From: Anagrus nilaparvatae
Lineage: Eukaryota > Arthropoda > Insecta > Hymenoptera > Mymaridae
NCBI GenBank assembly: GCA_022575985.1
Contig: JAKSXM010000231.1
Location: 27,132,501 to 27,196,500 of the forward strand
Direction: 5' to 3'
DNA length: 64,000 nucleotides
The translations under genes were made by a program, and so were the position numbers. Each line of letters opens with the position of its first letter. The first letter of the stretch is position 1. Positions 22,433 to 35,000 of this stretch are shown here, piece by piece. Below the pieces are notes generated by a model. The model was not told the DNA's origin and made no database searches. It saw only the letters and a list, made by a program, of their open reading frames with translations.

Positions 22433-25390
22433 AACCTAATTATCTTATTAATCACTTTTTTTTCAAAAATGTAACCCGAAAATAAAATATCCTATTTTAT
22501 CATACATAAAGTTCATAAATATTATTGAAATTAAAGATGGTTTTAAAATTCTTTTCCATACACATCCAACGCATACTCAATAATGTACAATTAGCTTATC
22601 TATTTCAAAACCAGATGGCTTTAAATTTTCTCGCAAAAGAAATGCTTTTGTTATGTTATATAAGATTTCATTCGAGTGACCAAAAAGTTATGTTGATTTA
22701 TTATATAAAATAATATTATTATTATTACACAGATTTTTAATAAAAATTTAAATTTAATTCATTTATTTTATTCTATCAAGGAATTTGGATTAGTTTGAAT
22801 AAAAAGAACTTACATAACAATTGTAGCATTAAATCAAATTTTATTTTGTAAGATCCCCTTAAAAATAAATATAATTATACTTTTAGGTATAATTTTGACT
22901 CTCTTGGTATGTCAGTTTTCAAAAATCACTCTGTAAAGTATGATTTTTAAAATTTTGAAAATAATCAGTTTTCCTAACCTAAAAGAAAATAATTTAGCGA
23001 AAATTGCACAGATATTTCCATAAAAATTTTTCTAAACGGGGTGAGGTAAAACCTGAAACATACTTATATTGTGCGGGTAAAACAGATAACGCAGAATACG
23101 CCTTCTTTAGGTGTGCTCATTACTCGGAGGGATGCCCACCCTTTCTTAAATGAAGGCCTGAATGTGTACAAATGGAAATGTTCAATTGCCAATAAGTTCA
23201 AAGTGCAGAGTACGTGTGGAACTTTCTTGGGATTGAAAAAAAAACGTTGTTTTCTTATCGCAGGAAACTCTCCCCCTAGGCAGAACGAATGAATATGAAG
23301 AATTATGACTAGGCTGTCCCAATCTAAAATCTGAAATCCATACCTTTTGATTAAAAAACTTCTAATAACAGAAACACCTATTATTTTAAATCGTCTAGTT
23401 GTGTTTCACAAACGTTTTTATACTTTTATGGATGCAGTCTTAAATGATAAATTTTTTAAAAGTATGTAAATCCTATTGTTATTACAGCAGTATCTTACAT
23501 AAACACAAGTTTATGACACTTTTAAAATACTAAACAGATTAATAAAATAAAAAAGTTTTTTACTTGTGTATAATTAGAAACAAAAAAAATTAACTTTAAT
23601 AAACTTTTAAAAAGTAAAATAACTTACTTTAATCTTCTTATATATCTGCCTGCCTCACTTTATTTTCTGTAAATATGCAATTTATTTTAAAAAGTAAATA
23701 TAATAATCTTTTTGTCAAACTTTTATATAATAAGCTTCATTATGTTATAAATTAAAATAAAAAAAGGATTTTAGGATTGGTATTTAATAAATCTTGATAA
23801 AGTGCGATAAAGTTATCTAAATTTTAATGAATATATTGGTCAGTCCAAGCAAATATTTTAGAATTTTAATGATTGTCTTTAAGCTTTATTTTAAAAAGTA
23901 TCTTTGACCTCAAATATCTTGAATATCGCTTTTATGAATCCGAATTCTATGTAGGGTAAGCTGAAATCGATTTCATACCTCTTTTATTCCCTCGATTTGG
24001 CTTAAACTTTATATTAATATTACTTTAAACTTTCGAAAACGTGTTAGCTCTTTCTTAGAGTATTTTAACTTATCTTTACTTCAAAGTTTAGTTTTATATC
24101 ACCAGGGATAAAAAAAGTTTGTATTTTTCTATATGGTTTTATTAAGGAAAGCTCGATAATTTTTGATTTGATACTGAACTGTTATAATTTAATTTTTTTT
24201 TTATGACTATAAGCCCATCTTTTTCAAAAACTTTATTAAGACTACAAATATCAAAATTAAAAACTCTAGGAACACTCCATATATGCCCATAAAAACTAGA
24301 GAAGATAAAATATATGTAAAAAATTGGCACTGAAAAACAGAAGATATAGAAAGAAGTACTACATTTTCTATATAAAAGAAAATAACAAAATAGTTGAAAA
24401 GCATACAAGCAAATAAATAAAACATAAAAAAAGTGGCAGAATGCCAAAAAAAAAAAAAAAATAAAGATGTGCACGTTTACGTGATATGAATTTTTCTATA
24501 CCTATAAAAATTTATAAAATTAAACAGTATTATATAAAAAAATTGACATCAGAAAATAAGAAAATAGAACAATAAAATATTGATTTTCTTTAAAAAAAAA
24601 ATTACATAATTTAATTAAAAAAATATCAATTTCGATATAGAGGCTTTTATTATGTAATAAAATTATTTTAAAACGTTAACACCACTTAATATCATATATT
24701 CACTCAATTATTATATTCTCTTATCTATTAAATAATAGCTCTTAAAAATTTAAACTAGAAGCAGAGAAAGAGAGAGAGGAAAGTGAGTGAATAGGAGAGA
24801 ATATCATAATAATAATGAAAATAAAATTTTATTATAATAATATTAAAATTATCATATACCGGATGTACTGTTAATTTTCAAGTCCTGTGTATCTCTGTCT
24901 CTTCCTGTTATACATATGTAACTCTTTTTTCTTTCTAAAAAAATAACATAAGGTGCATTTCTCATTTGAAATAATAATAATAATAAACGTCTCCCACATA
25001 GTTTTTCTTATAAAGTATTAAAAAGACCTTGAATGAGGGAGAATAAATATGTAATCATTTATAATATGATAATATTTTAAATAATATATTGGGACATTTT
25101 ATTTTTTATGTGATTATTATATTAACATGTGGTAGGCTTTTTTACTCGCCTTTTATTTATTTAAATTAATTTTAAAGTAAAACTTTTGAATTTTTATCAG
25201 AGGAAATGGCAGCATTTTTTGAATAATTTTTTGTTTGGTTTACAGAAGCTGTTAAGAAGAAATAAATTTAAATTATGTTTAAACTTGATATCGTTTTGAA
25301 AATTAAGCGTGAAAAATATGTTGACTTTTTTTAAAACTTGATAGCAGGCAGGCAGGCATGCAGAACAAAAATTTCATAGGTACCAACTTC
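22433..25390. other. mostly A/T-rich DNA, no recognised gene
   Basis: A more balanced patch at 23040-23300 contains a 73-codon plus-strand frame with a non-ATG start (23071-23292), ending in SPPRQNE. It has no recognisable domain and may be a relic. Minus-strand frames at 24142-24474 are Phe/Ile/Tyr-rich, overlap a dispersed repeat and are not considered genes. A GAGA tract lies at about 24765-24785. Confidence 0.3.
24149..24262. repeat. dispersed repeat pair, copy 2
   Basis: Repeats the order GAAAGCTCGATAATTTTTG, GATACTGAACTGTTAT, poly-T, CAAAAACTTTATTAAGACTA found at 18826-18945, on the same strand. Confidence 0.55.
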
Positions 25391-26134
25391 AGGGCCTGTT
25401 ATGGTAAAAAGCAGGGGTGTTAGGTTACCCGACCCGAAGCTTCGGGTCGGTCTTGGATTTTTTCAGGTCGGGTCGGGTCGGGTCGGTCTTCGATTATACC
25501 CGAAAATATTCATGGATTCGTAATGCCAGGGAAGTTTCAGATGAACAAGCTGTACCTTCGGACCTCTGAAACTTTTCGGGTATAACCGAAGACCGACCCG
25601 AAGCTCGGGTTCCCGAAGTTTCGGGTAACCGCACACCCCTACTAAAAAGAGCGTATGAGTATGACAGCTAAATTTTTGCAGAGAGATAGTCAAGACCAAA
25701 AATAATCTGATTTAGTGACCTAGTTTTTTTGTCCTCGGGTTCTGGAAAAAATTACGGGTCCACACAGCTGGCCAATTTTTGGAAAAAAACTGAAAGAATA
25801 ACCACCCGGAATAGGCCCAGACTTTGAGATTTTATCAAGAAATATTTAGTTTATCATTTCATAATTTTCGATACTTTGGTTCTAGAGGGATTCAAACGCG
25901 GGTAAACGGCGGATATTCAATGGTCCGACAAGTTCTCAAGAAGCAAAATATTAGTCTAGACCTATTTCGCGGTGCCATAATTTACTTTTATTTTGTAGAA
26001 AATTGTCCAGATTTGTGGGCCCATAACTTTTTCCAGAATTCACGGCCACAGTGAGTATCCTTTGGTCTTAACTATCTCTATGCGAAAATTTAGCTGTATT
26101 ACTCACACGCACTTATTATAATAGCAAACCCTGG
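25391..26134. mobile_element. large foldback element, copy 2 (carries a nested insertion)
   Basis: Arms match copy 1 at 14833. GCGTATGAGTATGACAGC and TTCTGGAAAAAATTACGGG on the left pair with CCCATAACTTTTTCCAGAA and GCTGTATTACTCACACGC on the right, and the centre keeps ACGCGGGTAAACGGCGG. The left arm is interrupted by a 230-bp hAT-like MITE (25412-25641). The termini are approximate (AGGGCCTG on the left, CAAACCCTGG on the right). Frames inside it are artefacts. Confidence 0.7.
25412..25641. mobile_element. nested hAT-like MITE with 8-bp target duplication
   Basis: Begins CAGGGGTGTTAGGTTACCC and ends GGTAACCGCACACCCCTA. The flanks GTAAAAAG (25404-25411) and CTAAAAAG (25642-25649) match in seven of eight positions, which is the 8-bp target duplication expected of hAT-type elements. 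The interior holds CCGACCCGAAGCTTCGGGTC and inverted GGGTCGGTCTTCGATTATA / TATAACCGAAGACCGACCC arms. It inserted into the left arm of the larger foldback element, so it is the younger of the two. Confidence 0.75.
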
Positions 26135-26475
26135 AGCTATATCATAGGCAAAAAACTTAGGGCACAAGACGTAACATGTATGCCCAGTTTCGTTTGCGAT
26201 CCTGCTAGTATCTCTAACGTTATATCGCATTTTCCTTGAATATATGCTGTGGACCGCAAATCCGCATACTAGGAGCCGATACTTAATATCCACTAGAGGA
26301 GGATTTGTAATCGGCCTATTTTCCGCGTCTAAATTTAGGAGAACCCTTCGGATCATCCTTATTTGTCGTTCCTGAAAGATACTTACAGTGCGCAGTTTGC
26401 GGTATCCATTTCCAGGTGAACGAGAGCTCACATCCTTTAGACCCAACTAGAATTAACAGGAACATGACCCAGTTT
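26135..26475 (-). pseudogene. G+C-richer orphan segment with a 115-codon minus-strand frame
   Basis: Base composition changes sharply: this block lacks the long A/T runs of its neighbours and uses mixed codons (TCGCCTGG-like words, CTCGTTCACC). On the minus strand a frame is open from just after a TAG (26447-26449) to 26099, about 115 codons, with no ATG near its start. It contains the residues RQIRMIRRVLLNLDAENRP and GHTCYVLCPKFFAYDIAPG. I do not recognise the product. The downstream end of the frame runs into the foldback element. It may be a fragment of a horizontally acquired or viral-derived sequence, or of an unusual host gene; the sequence alone does not decide. Confidence 0.3.
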
Positions 26476-29400
26476 ATAGGGTGGCATGAATATTTCGGAA
26501 AGCTATAGATTTAGTATTTTTCATCTCATAATTTGCAAGCAAATTATGATACTACTTCTAGCTGGATTAATTGATTTACAGGATTTACTTTTGAAAGTGC
26601 TTGTAATAAATTATGCATTGGTTTTAGAATATTTGCACCTCTCAAAATTTTCAAAAAACCCGATATACTCCAAAAACTCATCTGAAAATGCGAATTACAT
26701 ATCTGAAATCAGTTAATGAAAGAAAAAAATTAATTTTCAAATTTAGTCATTTGTATATTTTTAATTAAAAATATTTATAAACGAAATAAAGTTTTTCCAT
26801 TAGTCAAAATGCACATTATTTATGAAATATATCAGTTAAAAAATCTAAAATTTTACGGTATATAGAGAGAAAATATAATGAGAGAAAATATCGAGCGAAA
26901 ATTCGATAACTCTAAAAAAGCATATATAACAATATAATAAATATAGGTCATCAACACACGAAATAAGTTAGATATATTGGTGTGGTTTCCGGAAAAATAA
27001 AACTATTTATATACAAGTACAAGTTAAAAAATAACATCAGATGATGATTTTATAATGAATATAAACTTCCTTATATTTCTCCATGGGTACTGTAGTGATG
27101 GCATACCATGATAAACTTTACTACCTCTCTAAAATGCAAACATCTATACATACTAACTACACCTGTACTTATACATACATCGATATAAATTGCCGGAATA
27201 AGTTTATTGAATTTTTTTTTTTTTTATTGGTGATTCACTTTTTTAATGGTCATGCAAACTTTTTTTTTATGCATGTACATCTGTACAAGTTAAAAAAAAT
27301 AAAAAATATAAATTTTTTTATATACTATAAGAAGAAAAAATAAGTTTTATTGAAAATTATAGCTGTATCATCGTATAATTATAAAGAATTTATTGCAGCT
27401 ATTTTTATTATTTTTCAATGCGATAATTATAAAATATATATGCATGTATTCATTTAAAATTAAAATAATTTATTTGTTTATATATTCAATTAAATGAAGA
27501 ATCAATTAATTTATTATTCATGTTTCAATGTCTGATATTTTAAATATATTTTTAATAGATTCTATAAGTTTTAAATGAGATTTTATTAGGAAAATAAAAT
27601 ATTTTTTTTATAGTTTTTGGGTAATTTGAACCAAGATTAAATTTATGCCTATGGTGAGGAAAGGTGAATCCCGAAGTACATGAGTTAATTTTAAAATCCT
27701 TAATTACATCCCGATAAATCAGTATCTTGGGTTCCTGAGTTATGTTGATTCCCAAAAATGGTTCTCGAAGTCAATTCCCAAAGTAGATGCCTCCTTCTTT
27801 TATGAACCCTAATCGCAGGATCCTTCCAAAACCAAAGCTTCTTTTAACATGGAACATGTTCATTGGATGGGGTATTTGAAAAAGTCTGGCTCGGTAAAAT
27901 AAAAATTATTGATATAAAAGTATTCTATAATATAATAATCCAAATGAATTCTTTTTTTATTTGCTTTTTTTTTAAAGTAGTATATGATACTAAAGATATG
28001 GCACATTTTTTGTTTGTTTAAATCAAGTTTGTAGAGATTTCATTTTTTTTATTTATTTGTCATTCTGTATACTTTTTATTTGTATTTTTATCAAAAATTC
28101 TTTATTTGCACAAAAAATGATATAGTCAATAGTAAAAAAAAAATTAACTAATTGAAAATACTGCATATCCATTCGATTTTCTTTTGATGATTTTAATTAA
28201 AAATTTACTTCATTAATACTGGATCTTTTCAGAGTAAATTTTAATTATAATTTACATATGTTATTTTTGGTTTAAAAAAAAATTTTTTTTACATGTTTTT
28301 TCATACACTGATGATTATTACAGTATTTGAATTACAATGAATAAAAATATTGGATAAATTACTAAACATTAAAATGGTGTCTTGACACTTATAATGTGGT
28401 TAAAATTGTTGTAATATTAGTTTTAGTTCAGTGGATAACATGCATTTCTAATTAAACATTTTTTCCAATAAATTTTAATTAATTATGCAATTAATGTTTG
28501 CGACTTCAATGAGAGCTTGAAAATTTTTTAATACAAATATGGAGTATTTCTCGGAGTATTTTATATTAATTAAAAATTTTTACTTGGGCTTTACATTCGC
28601 ACTATATTTTGTCTCTTGGTTAACAAAAATCGATAAGGTACAAAAGCTCTTATCTACTAGTAGTGAAATATTGTTTACCCATTTTAACTGAAATGAAGTC
28701 CTTAAATCGAAATTATTTTTATTTGCCCCCCCCCTTCGAATTTCAGGCCTTTTGGGGTACTTCTCCAGGAACATGTTTCGTGTTAAAAATTAAAATTTTT
28801 CATAAAATCTTTTTCTGGGGTCATAAATTTTTAATATTACCTCCGATTTTTATATTAAAGGCACGTAAATTTTTAAACTCATGTAAAATTTTCCAAAGAT
28901 CCCAAATATAGATTTTCACCTTAAGTCACGTAACAAGACGAGAAATCTAAAAATATTTTAAAAAATGAATATTTTATAAAAATATTCTATATTTTTTACC
29001 TATTTTTAAATTTGAAAAAGCTTGAAGGTACATAAAATATAAAACAGACACGTAATTACTTTTAAAGTTGGTTAGAGTTTACAATTTTATCCCCTAGAGC
29101 TTTTATATCGAGCTTTTTGAAATAATGCTGACTCGATTGTTTTTTGGCTCTTATAATCCATTGAACTTGTAAAATATTCTGATTTTTAGAAATTTTTTAC
29201 AAAAATATTTAGCATATTTTTCCAATACTTAGATTTGATTTAATTAAGCCAAAAAAAATATACTAAATATTTGAAATATAATGAAATTCCTTTGAAATTA
29301 ATAAAACAAAATCCAATATTTATTAAACAAAATATAAAAAAAATATAAAGAAAAATTTTTCTCAAAATTAACAATTAAAATTCTTTAAAAATTAAAAACA

Positions 29401-29492
29401 TATTGAATAGATAAAGAAAGAGTAGAATAAATGAAATATGAGATTGATTTTAAAAGCTATCCATAACATTAATAAATATTTTTTAGTTTCAG
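26476..29492. other. A/T-rich DNA without a recognised gene
   Basis: Contains a 45-bp fragment of the 24-bp-minisatellite family at 27847-27894 (AACATGGAACATGTTCATTG, then GGGGTATTTGAAAAAGTCTG). It also holds the second copy of the GGCCTT(C/T)TGGGGTAC repeat at about 28660-29060, and T-rich pseudo-frames. No RNA gene is seen. Confidence 0.35.
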
Positions 29493-29764
29493 GTTACTGA
29501 CGTCTATACAAAGATAAAATTCCAATAAAGACAACATCATCATTGTAATTAAAATTAGAAGAATATGAAGTGAATATTTGAAGAAATATTTTTTGAAGAT
29601 TTAATTATGGATAATAAAGACGCATTTTACTTTAAAAATTGTAAAAATTGGAAAGATCCAAGAGGTTTTCATCCACCAGGATTTACCAAATTTTAGAAAA
29701 TGTAAATTAAAACATTTACTCAAACAAAATAAAACCAAAGATATAATAAAAATATTTTATAAAC
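29493..29764 (+). other. candidate internal 5' non-coding exon with a 29-codon upstream frame
   Basis: An acceptor, TTTTTTAGTTTCAG|G (AG at 29491-29492), and a strong donor, AAAC|GTGAGT (GT at 29765-29766), bracket 272 bp. Inside is an ATG-started frame of 29 codons (29607-29696) ending GFHPPGFTKF. The position 2.2 kb before the first ANKRD50 coding exon fits an extra 5' UTR exon, with the short frame acting as an upstream ORF. This is inference from splice signals only. Confidence 0.25.
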
Positions 29765-31981
29765 GTGAGTATCAAAAAAAAATCTGATTTTTCTGTATTA
29801 ATTAAAATAGAATTTTTTGTCTGTAAAAGTTTTTCTATTCAACGTAAAATATCGTTAATCTTATGCAATTTTTTTTTATCCTATAAAATTGAAGTGGTTC
29901 ATTGATGAAAGTCAGAAAAAAAAAAATTATATTGGAAAAAAAGTACTTTCTTTTCAAGTAGATTATAATATATTCACATTAATATCTTCCACTTCATATG
30001 GGCCATTCATTCGTTATTAAAGAAAAAATCTTTTTTTTGTAATAAAAGCTTGTCAATTTAAATATTATTTTTCTTTTTTAAGAAACAATTTTTTTTTTAA
30101 GAAATAGAATATTATACATTTTAATATGATTGATTTATTAATTAATTGTTAATTAAAATATATTAAAAGTTTATTTATTTGTAAGTATTTACAGAGTTAG
30201 TCGACGTTAATCGATAATCCTTATAATTAAAAAAAAAGAAAAATAAAAGAGTTTTTTATATAAACTTGATGAATATAACTTTTTTTTATAAATTTTTTTT
30301 TCTCCAAAATCAATACACACTTTTTTTACTTAATTAATAGAGTGAATGAGTATTTTTATAATTAAAAGTTGATAGTGATTATAATCATTTGATTAAGAAT
30401 TTTTTAACGTGTACTGTATACTCAAATAATTAGAATTTTTGTAGGGGGTTGTTTTTGGTGACTAAGATGAGAAAAGGACTACTGAGGATTTTTTTGATCA
30501 CTGATTTCGAAAGGTTTTGCTCATTAGAAATTTGTTTAGCACCTGTAAAATAAAAAAAATGCCAGTTTTTTGGGTGTTTTTGCAATATTAAAAAATCTTA
30601 ACGAGATTTATCCAATGCTTAGGTTTTTTGAGCTTTTAATGAGGGTCGCGTGCATGAAAAAAGAGTCAAACACCCTAAAAGATTTACTTAACTTAACCCC
30701 CTGACATTTTGGCGAACTAGGATTTTGGCCACACAAGATTTTGCCCTTTCCCCAGGATTTTCACTAATTTTTTATTGTGAGGGCTTTGATACCATATCCC
30801 TAATGGGGGATTTCGTTTCCCAAGTCTTTTGTATCGAAAGGATAGGTGCGATTAGATTATAAAGGGGTAGCTTTGGCCTCGAACCTACACGGAGGGACTT
30901 TGAGATTCAGAGGAAATTAAAATTTTATTAAAAACTCTCATAAGTATGAGAGAACTTTGTATTTTTGGGGTTCCTTTAAATTTCTAAGAGGATTTTTGAT
31001 TTTATTAGAACCTCTAAATTTTAGGGGAACTTTAAATTTAGAATAGGGGGTGAGTGGCTTTTGAATTTTGCTAAGATCTGTTGGATTTTGGGGCAGCTTT
31101 TTAAATTTAATAAAAACTTTTAAAATTCAGAGGAAATTTGAATTTTAATATAAATTTTCTATTGGAAAAACTTTGATTTCATAGGATCTTTTGAATTTTT
31201 TAGTGGCTTTTGAATTAGCTGTATGGACCTTTGAATTTTGGAAACTTTAAATGTTACTAAAGATTTTTTAATTTTTGAGGTGCTTTGAACTTTTCTTTTC
31301 TATCTTTTTTCATTTTTGTTTCCAAAAACAACCGTAAAAAAGCGATAAAACTAAAAGTATACTAACTCAATATGTAGAGTATAGAGCTTTATTATCAAAT
31401 ATGAAATTATTTTTTCGAAATCTGCAAATTATAAAAATATTTTTTTATAGAAAACACTAGAAACCGTTCCAAAAACGTCATAAAATTATCAATTCATTTT
31501 TTGCAATAACTTAAATAATTTCTATAAGCTTACTTTCTACAATAATAATTATTAATAAAAAAATTTTCACGTTTTGTAATACATAAAATGAATAAAATTT
31601 TGATTATATAATTATTATTATTATTCATAACTAGTAAAATAGCACATACAAAGAATATTAATAAAAAAAAAGCCTACAAAAAATATTATAATTCTTAACA
31701 GTTAGTCATAATAAAACTTTTTCTTTTAAAAATTATTTTTTTTTTTGCATATTATTTCATTCTATAATTTTGATTATATTCAATGATAATTTTTTTTTAT
31801 AAATGATTCAACAATAAAAATAAAAAAAATTCTTCTTATTATTATTATTATTTGCGTTGGTTCAATGTACTGTTATTTTAATAATTTTTCACATCCAAAT
31901 AAATTGACCTGTCAAGTTAATAAATGAAACGAAAAAAAAATAATATATTCATTTAATTCTGTTATTATTTTTATTTTTCAG
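29765..31981. other. A/T-rich DNA, probably intron, with a degenerate TTTGAATTT repeat
   Basis: At about 30880-31290 the phrases CTTTGAATTTTGGG / TTTTAAATTTAG / AGGAAATTTGAATTTTA recur every 30-45 bp, suggesting a decayed tandem array. 30430-30680 holds another scattered old-repeat piece. The last bases (TTATTTTTATTTTTCAG) are the acceptor of the ANKRD50 coding exon. Confidence 0.4.
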
Positions 31982-32009
31982 TGTATATTAATAAGTCAAA
32001 AGAAAAAAA

Positions 32010-35000
32010 ATGGCTGCACCAGTAATAGAAAAAAAGCGATTTTTTTGTCGCGAATGGGCATTTTCAAAATTATCACATTGTTTAGAACAAAGACCAATAT
32101 CAAAAACATGTGGTGCATTAATTGTTGGTGGTCCAGGTAGTGGTAAAACAGCATTATGTGCTGAATTAGCATGGCCATCACAAGGACAATCAGCAAGACA
32201 TCAAAGATCATTACACAAACGTGTGTTAGCAAGGCATTTTTGTCAAGCTAGAAGTGAAGCATCGTTATCACCAGCCCAATTTGTTAGATCACTCGTTGCA
32301 CAATTATTACAAGCTAGTACTGATCCTATGAAAATACCAGCTGCTACAACTACTCCATCGGTTTGTTTATTTTTTTAAATTATTAAACTGATTTTATCAG
32401 CCCTATGCAATTCATACTTTTGAGTCATTTTTCTTATGTGTCAAGCTTTTTCTTTAGTCATTTTTCAAAAATGTGTAATTAAATTAACATAAATTTATTA
32501 TTTATCATTTCAACAGTCGTTTTAAATTATGCTCTTTTTTTATCAGAGTGTTAAATTAAAATATTTCAATAAATAAAAATAAATAAAACTTTGTTGAAAA
32601 CTCGATTAATTAAAGAAAGTAAAATCACTAGAGTTCTATATATAGTGAAACTGAAACTTATATAATTATTTAAAACGTACATATACTATGGTCTATTTAA
32701 TTACACGAACTTTCAATATATGTTTTAAACAGTTTCCAAACTCTCCAAGCGGTAGTACAACAACAACAACTATTATAACAACAACAACAACAAATAATAC
32801 AGCTAATTCACCAACTACAAATAATAATGATAATAGTCAAACAAATAATACATCAATGACATCGAGGGAAATAATAGCTGAAGCATACGCTGAAAAATTA
32901 CGAACTTATCCAGAAATACAAGCAGCATTACAACCAGAAATACTCGATCGTAATCCAGATGAAGCATTGAAAAAAGCAGTGCTTTATCCATTACTTGAAA
33001 TTGAATCACCGAAAGATTGCCTTTTACTTGTTGTTGATTCTATTGATGAGGGTCCAATTCCTAATTCTTCGGGTTCTTCTGGATTCCAGGTAATGTTTTT
33101 TAAACTTTTTTTTATCCAATAAAAATCGATTTTTTTTTTATGAGCGAATTTCATCAATATCGTTGATAAAGTGTTTGTAAGCTTTTAAGCTTTTAGTTCT
33201 TTATTTTTTTTTAGTGGATTAAATTTAATTACTATTTTTTGCTGAAACTAGCAGTACCCAAGTAAATATAAGAAATATATATAAATTTTTTTTTAATTTT
33301 TCTAGACAGCCTTGGATGACTATTTTTATTTAGGATAAAAAACTTTTGGCTGTGTGAAAAACTTTAATTATCCCTAAATATTAACGATTTTTTCATATAA
33401 ATTCGCCGTAAATTTGTGTGACGCTTTATTATATAAAAATTTTGGTCACATTTTTTGTGATTTTGAATTATGTACGTTATTTAAATCAAGACAAATGTCA
33501 TTTACAGAGATTTGAGTACAGTGAATTATATGTCACATTAAATACAAATTTAAATCCTTGACAAAAATTTTTTAACGTAGCGATAAAATGCAACTAAAAT
33601 AGGATAAAAATTCAAATTAACTATTAATAATTGAAAGTCCAAATTTTTTTAGCCTAAAAGCTTTAAAAAAATTGTACAGTATTAAACGAAAAAAAATTCG
33701 ATTTCCACTTAGAATACTAATAAAAAAATAATGTTTTTAAGACTTTAAAGTTTCTCCGCCGTTTTACTTCGCCGGAAATAGCATAATATTTAATAAATTT
33801 TCTCATATACGTATTTTCATTTAAATATCGATTTCTAATTCCTTGGTAAAAAAATACTCTTTACAAATATAGTTTGTATAGAAAATGAAATAAGATAAAA
33901 TTTCTTATCGAGTTTCTTATAATTCCAGACATCAGGAAATGGAAATTCAGGACGTGAATCAAAACGTGAAAGTGAAAATGAAGATGAAGAAGGTGTTAGT
34001 AAAACTATAGCTGAATTATTAGCAAATCATCATCATTTATTTCCTCAATGGTTATTATTAGTATGTACAGCAAGAAGACAAAGTAAAACGATATCACGTA
34101 TGTTTACTGGTTTTCGTAAAATATCGTTAGATGATTTACGTAAATCATCAGTTATTAGAGACGTACAACAATATATATTATCAAGACTCGATCAAGAAGA
34201 TTCGTTAAGACAACATATATCACGTGATACTGCTGAAATGCTTAATCATTTGCATATTAAAAGTAATGGATGTTTTTTATATCTTGAAAAAGTACTCGAT
34301 GGGGTTGCAGAAAATTTTATAGTACTTAGAGAAGTTCGTGAAATTCCTGGTAAGTTTTTTTTTTGTCAAACAATTTTTTATTTTCCTTCTTTAGTTAATT
34401 AAAAGACATCATTAATCTTTCTTTTCTCCAGGCACTCTTAACGGTTTATACCTATGGCTATGTCAACGTATATTTAGTAGAAAACAATTTGCCAAAGTTC
34501 ATCCATTACTAAATGTAATACTTGCTGCCAAATTACCAATAACTCAAACAATATTATACGAATGCGTTAAAACATCAAATCCAACGTTAACACAAGAAGA
34601 TTTTAATCGTCAATTACATTTATTAAGACGGGTTTTAACAGTATCGCGAGCTGGTGCATTAATGTTATTTCATCATAGTTTTGCTGAATGGTTATTAGAT
34701 GTTAAACATTGTACACAAAAATATTTATGTTCTATTTCAGAAGGACATGCAATGTTATCAATGTATTATACATTAAAATCTGATAATTTAGATGCTGATG
34801 AAATGTGTTCGTTAGCACAGCATGTACAAGGTGTATATAATAATCAATCACCACATCAAAATAGTCAATATTATCATTATCATAATTTTCATCATCATAA
34901 TAATTATAATCAACAATCCATAACTACAAATAATGAACAAAATCAATCTTCATCTTCAACAAACACACCATTACCAGATCCATATACTTTACAATTATTA

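Noticed and set aside
24142..24474. 110-residue minus-strand frame rich in Phe, Ile and Tyr, looking like a membrane protein
   Set aside because: It overlaps a dispersed repeat and homopolymer A/T DNA, overlaps a second frame of the same style, and lacks conserved features. The hydrophobicity follows from T-rich codons.
25463..25699. 78-residue minus-strand frame with Pro and Arg
   Set aside because: Lies inside the hAT-like MITE and the foldback element; it is explained by GC-rich inverted repeats.
31996..33009. Minus-strand frames over the first ANKRD50 exons
   Set aside because: They are antisense shadows of a well-supported coding gene.
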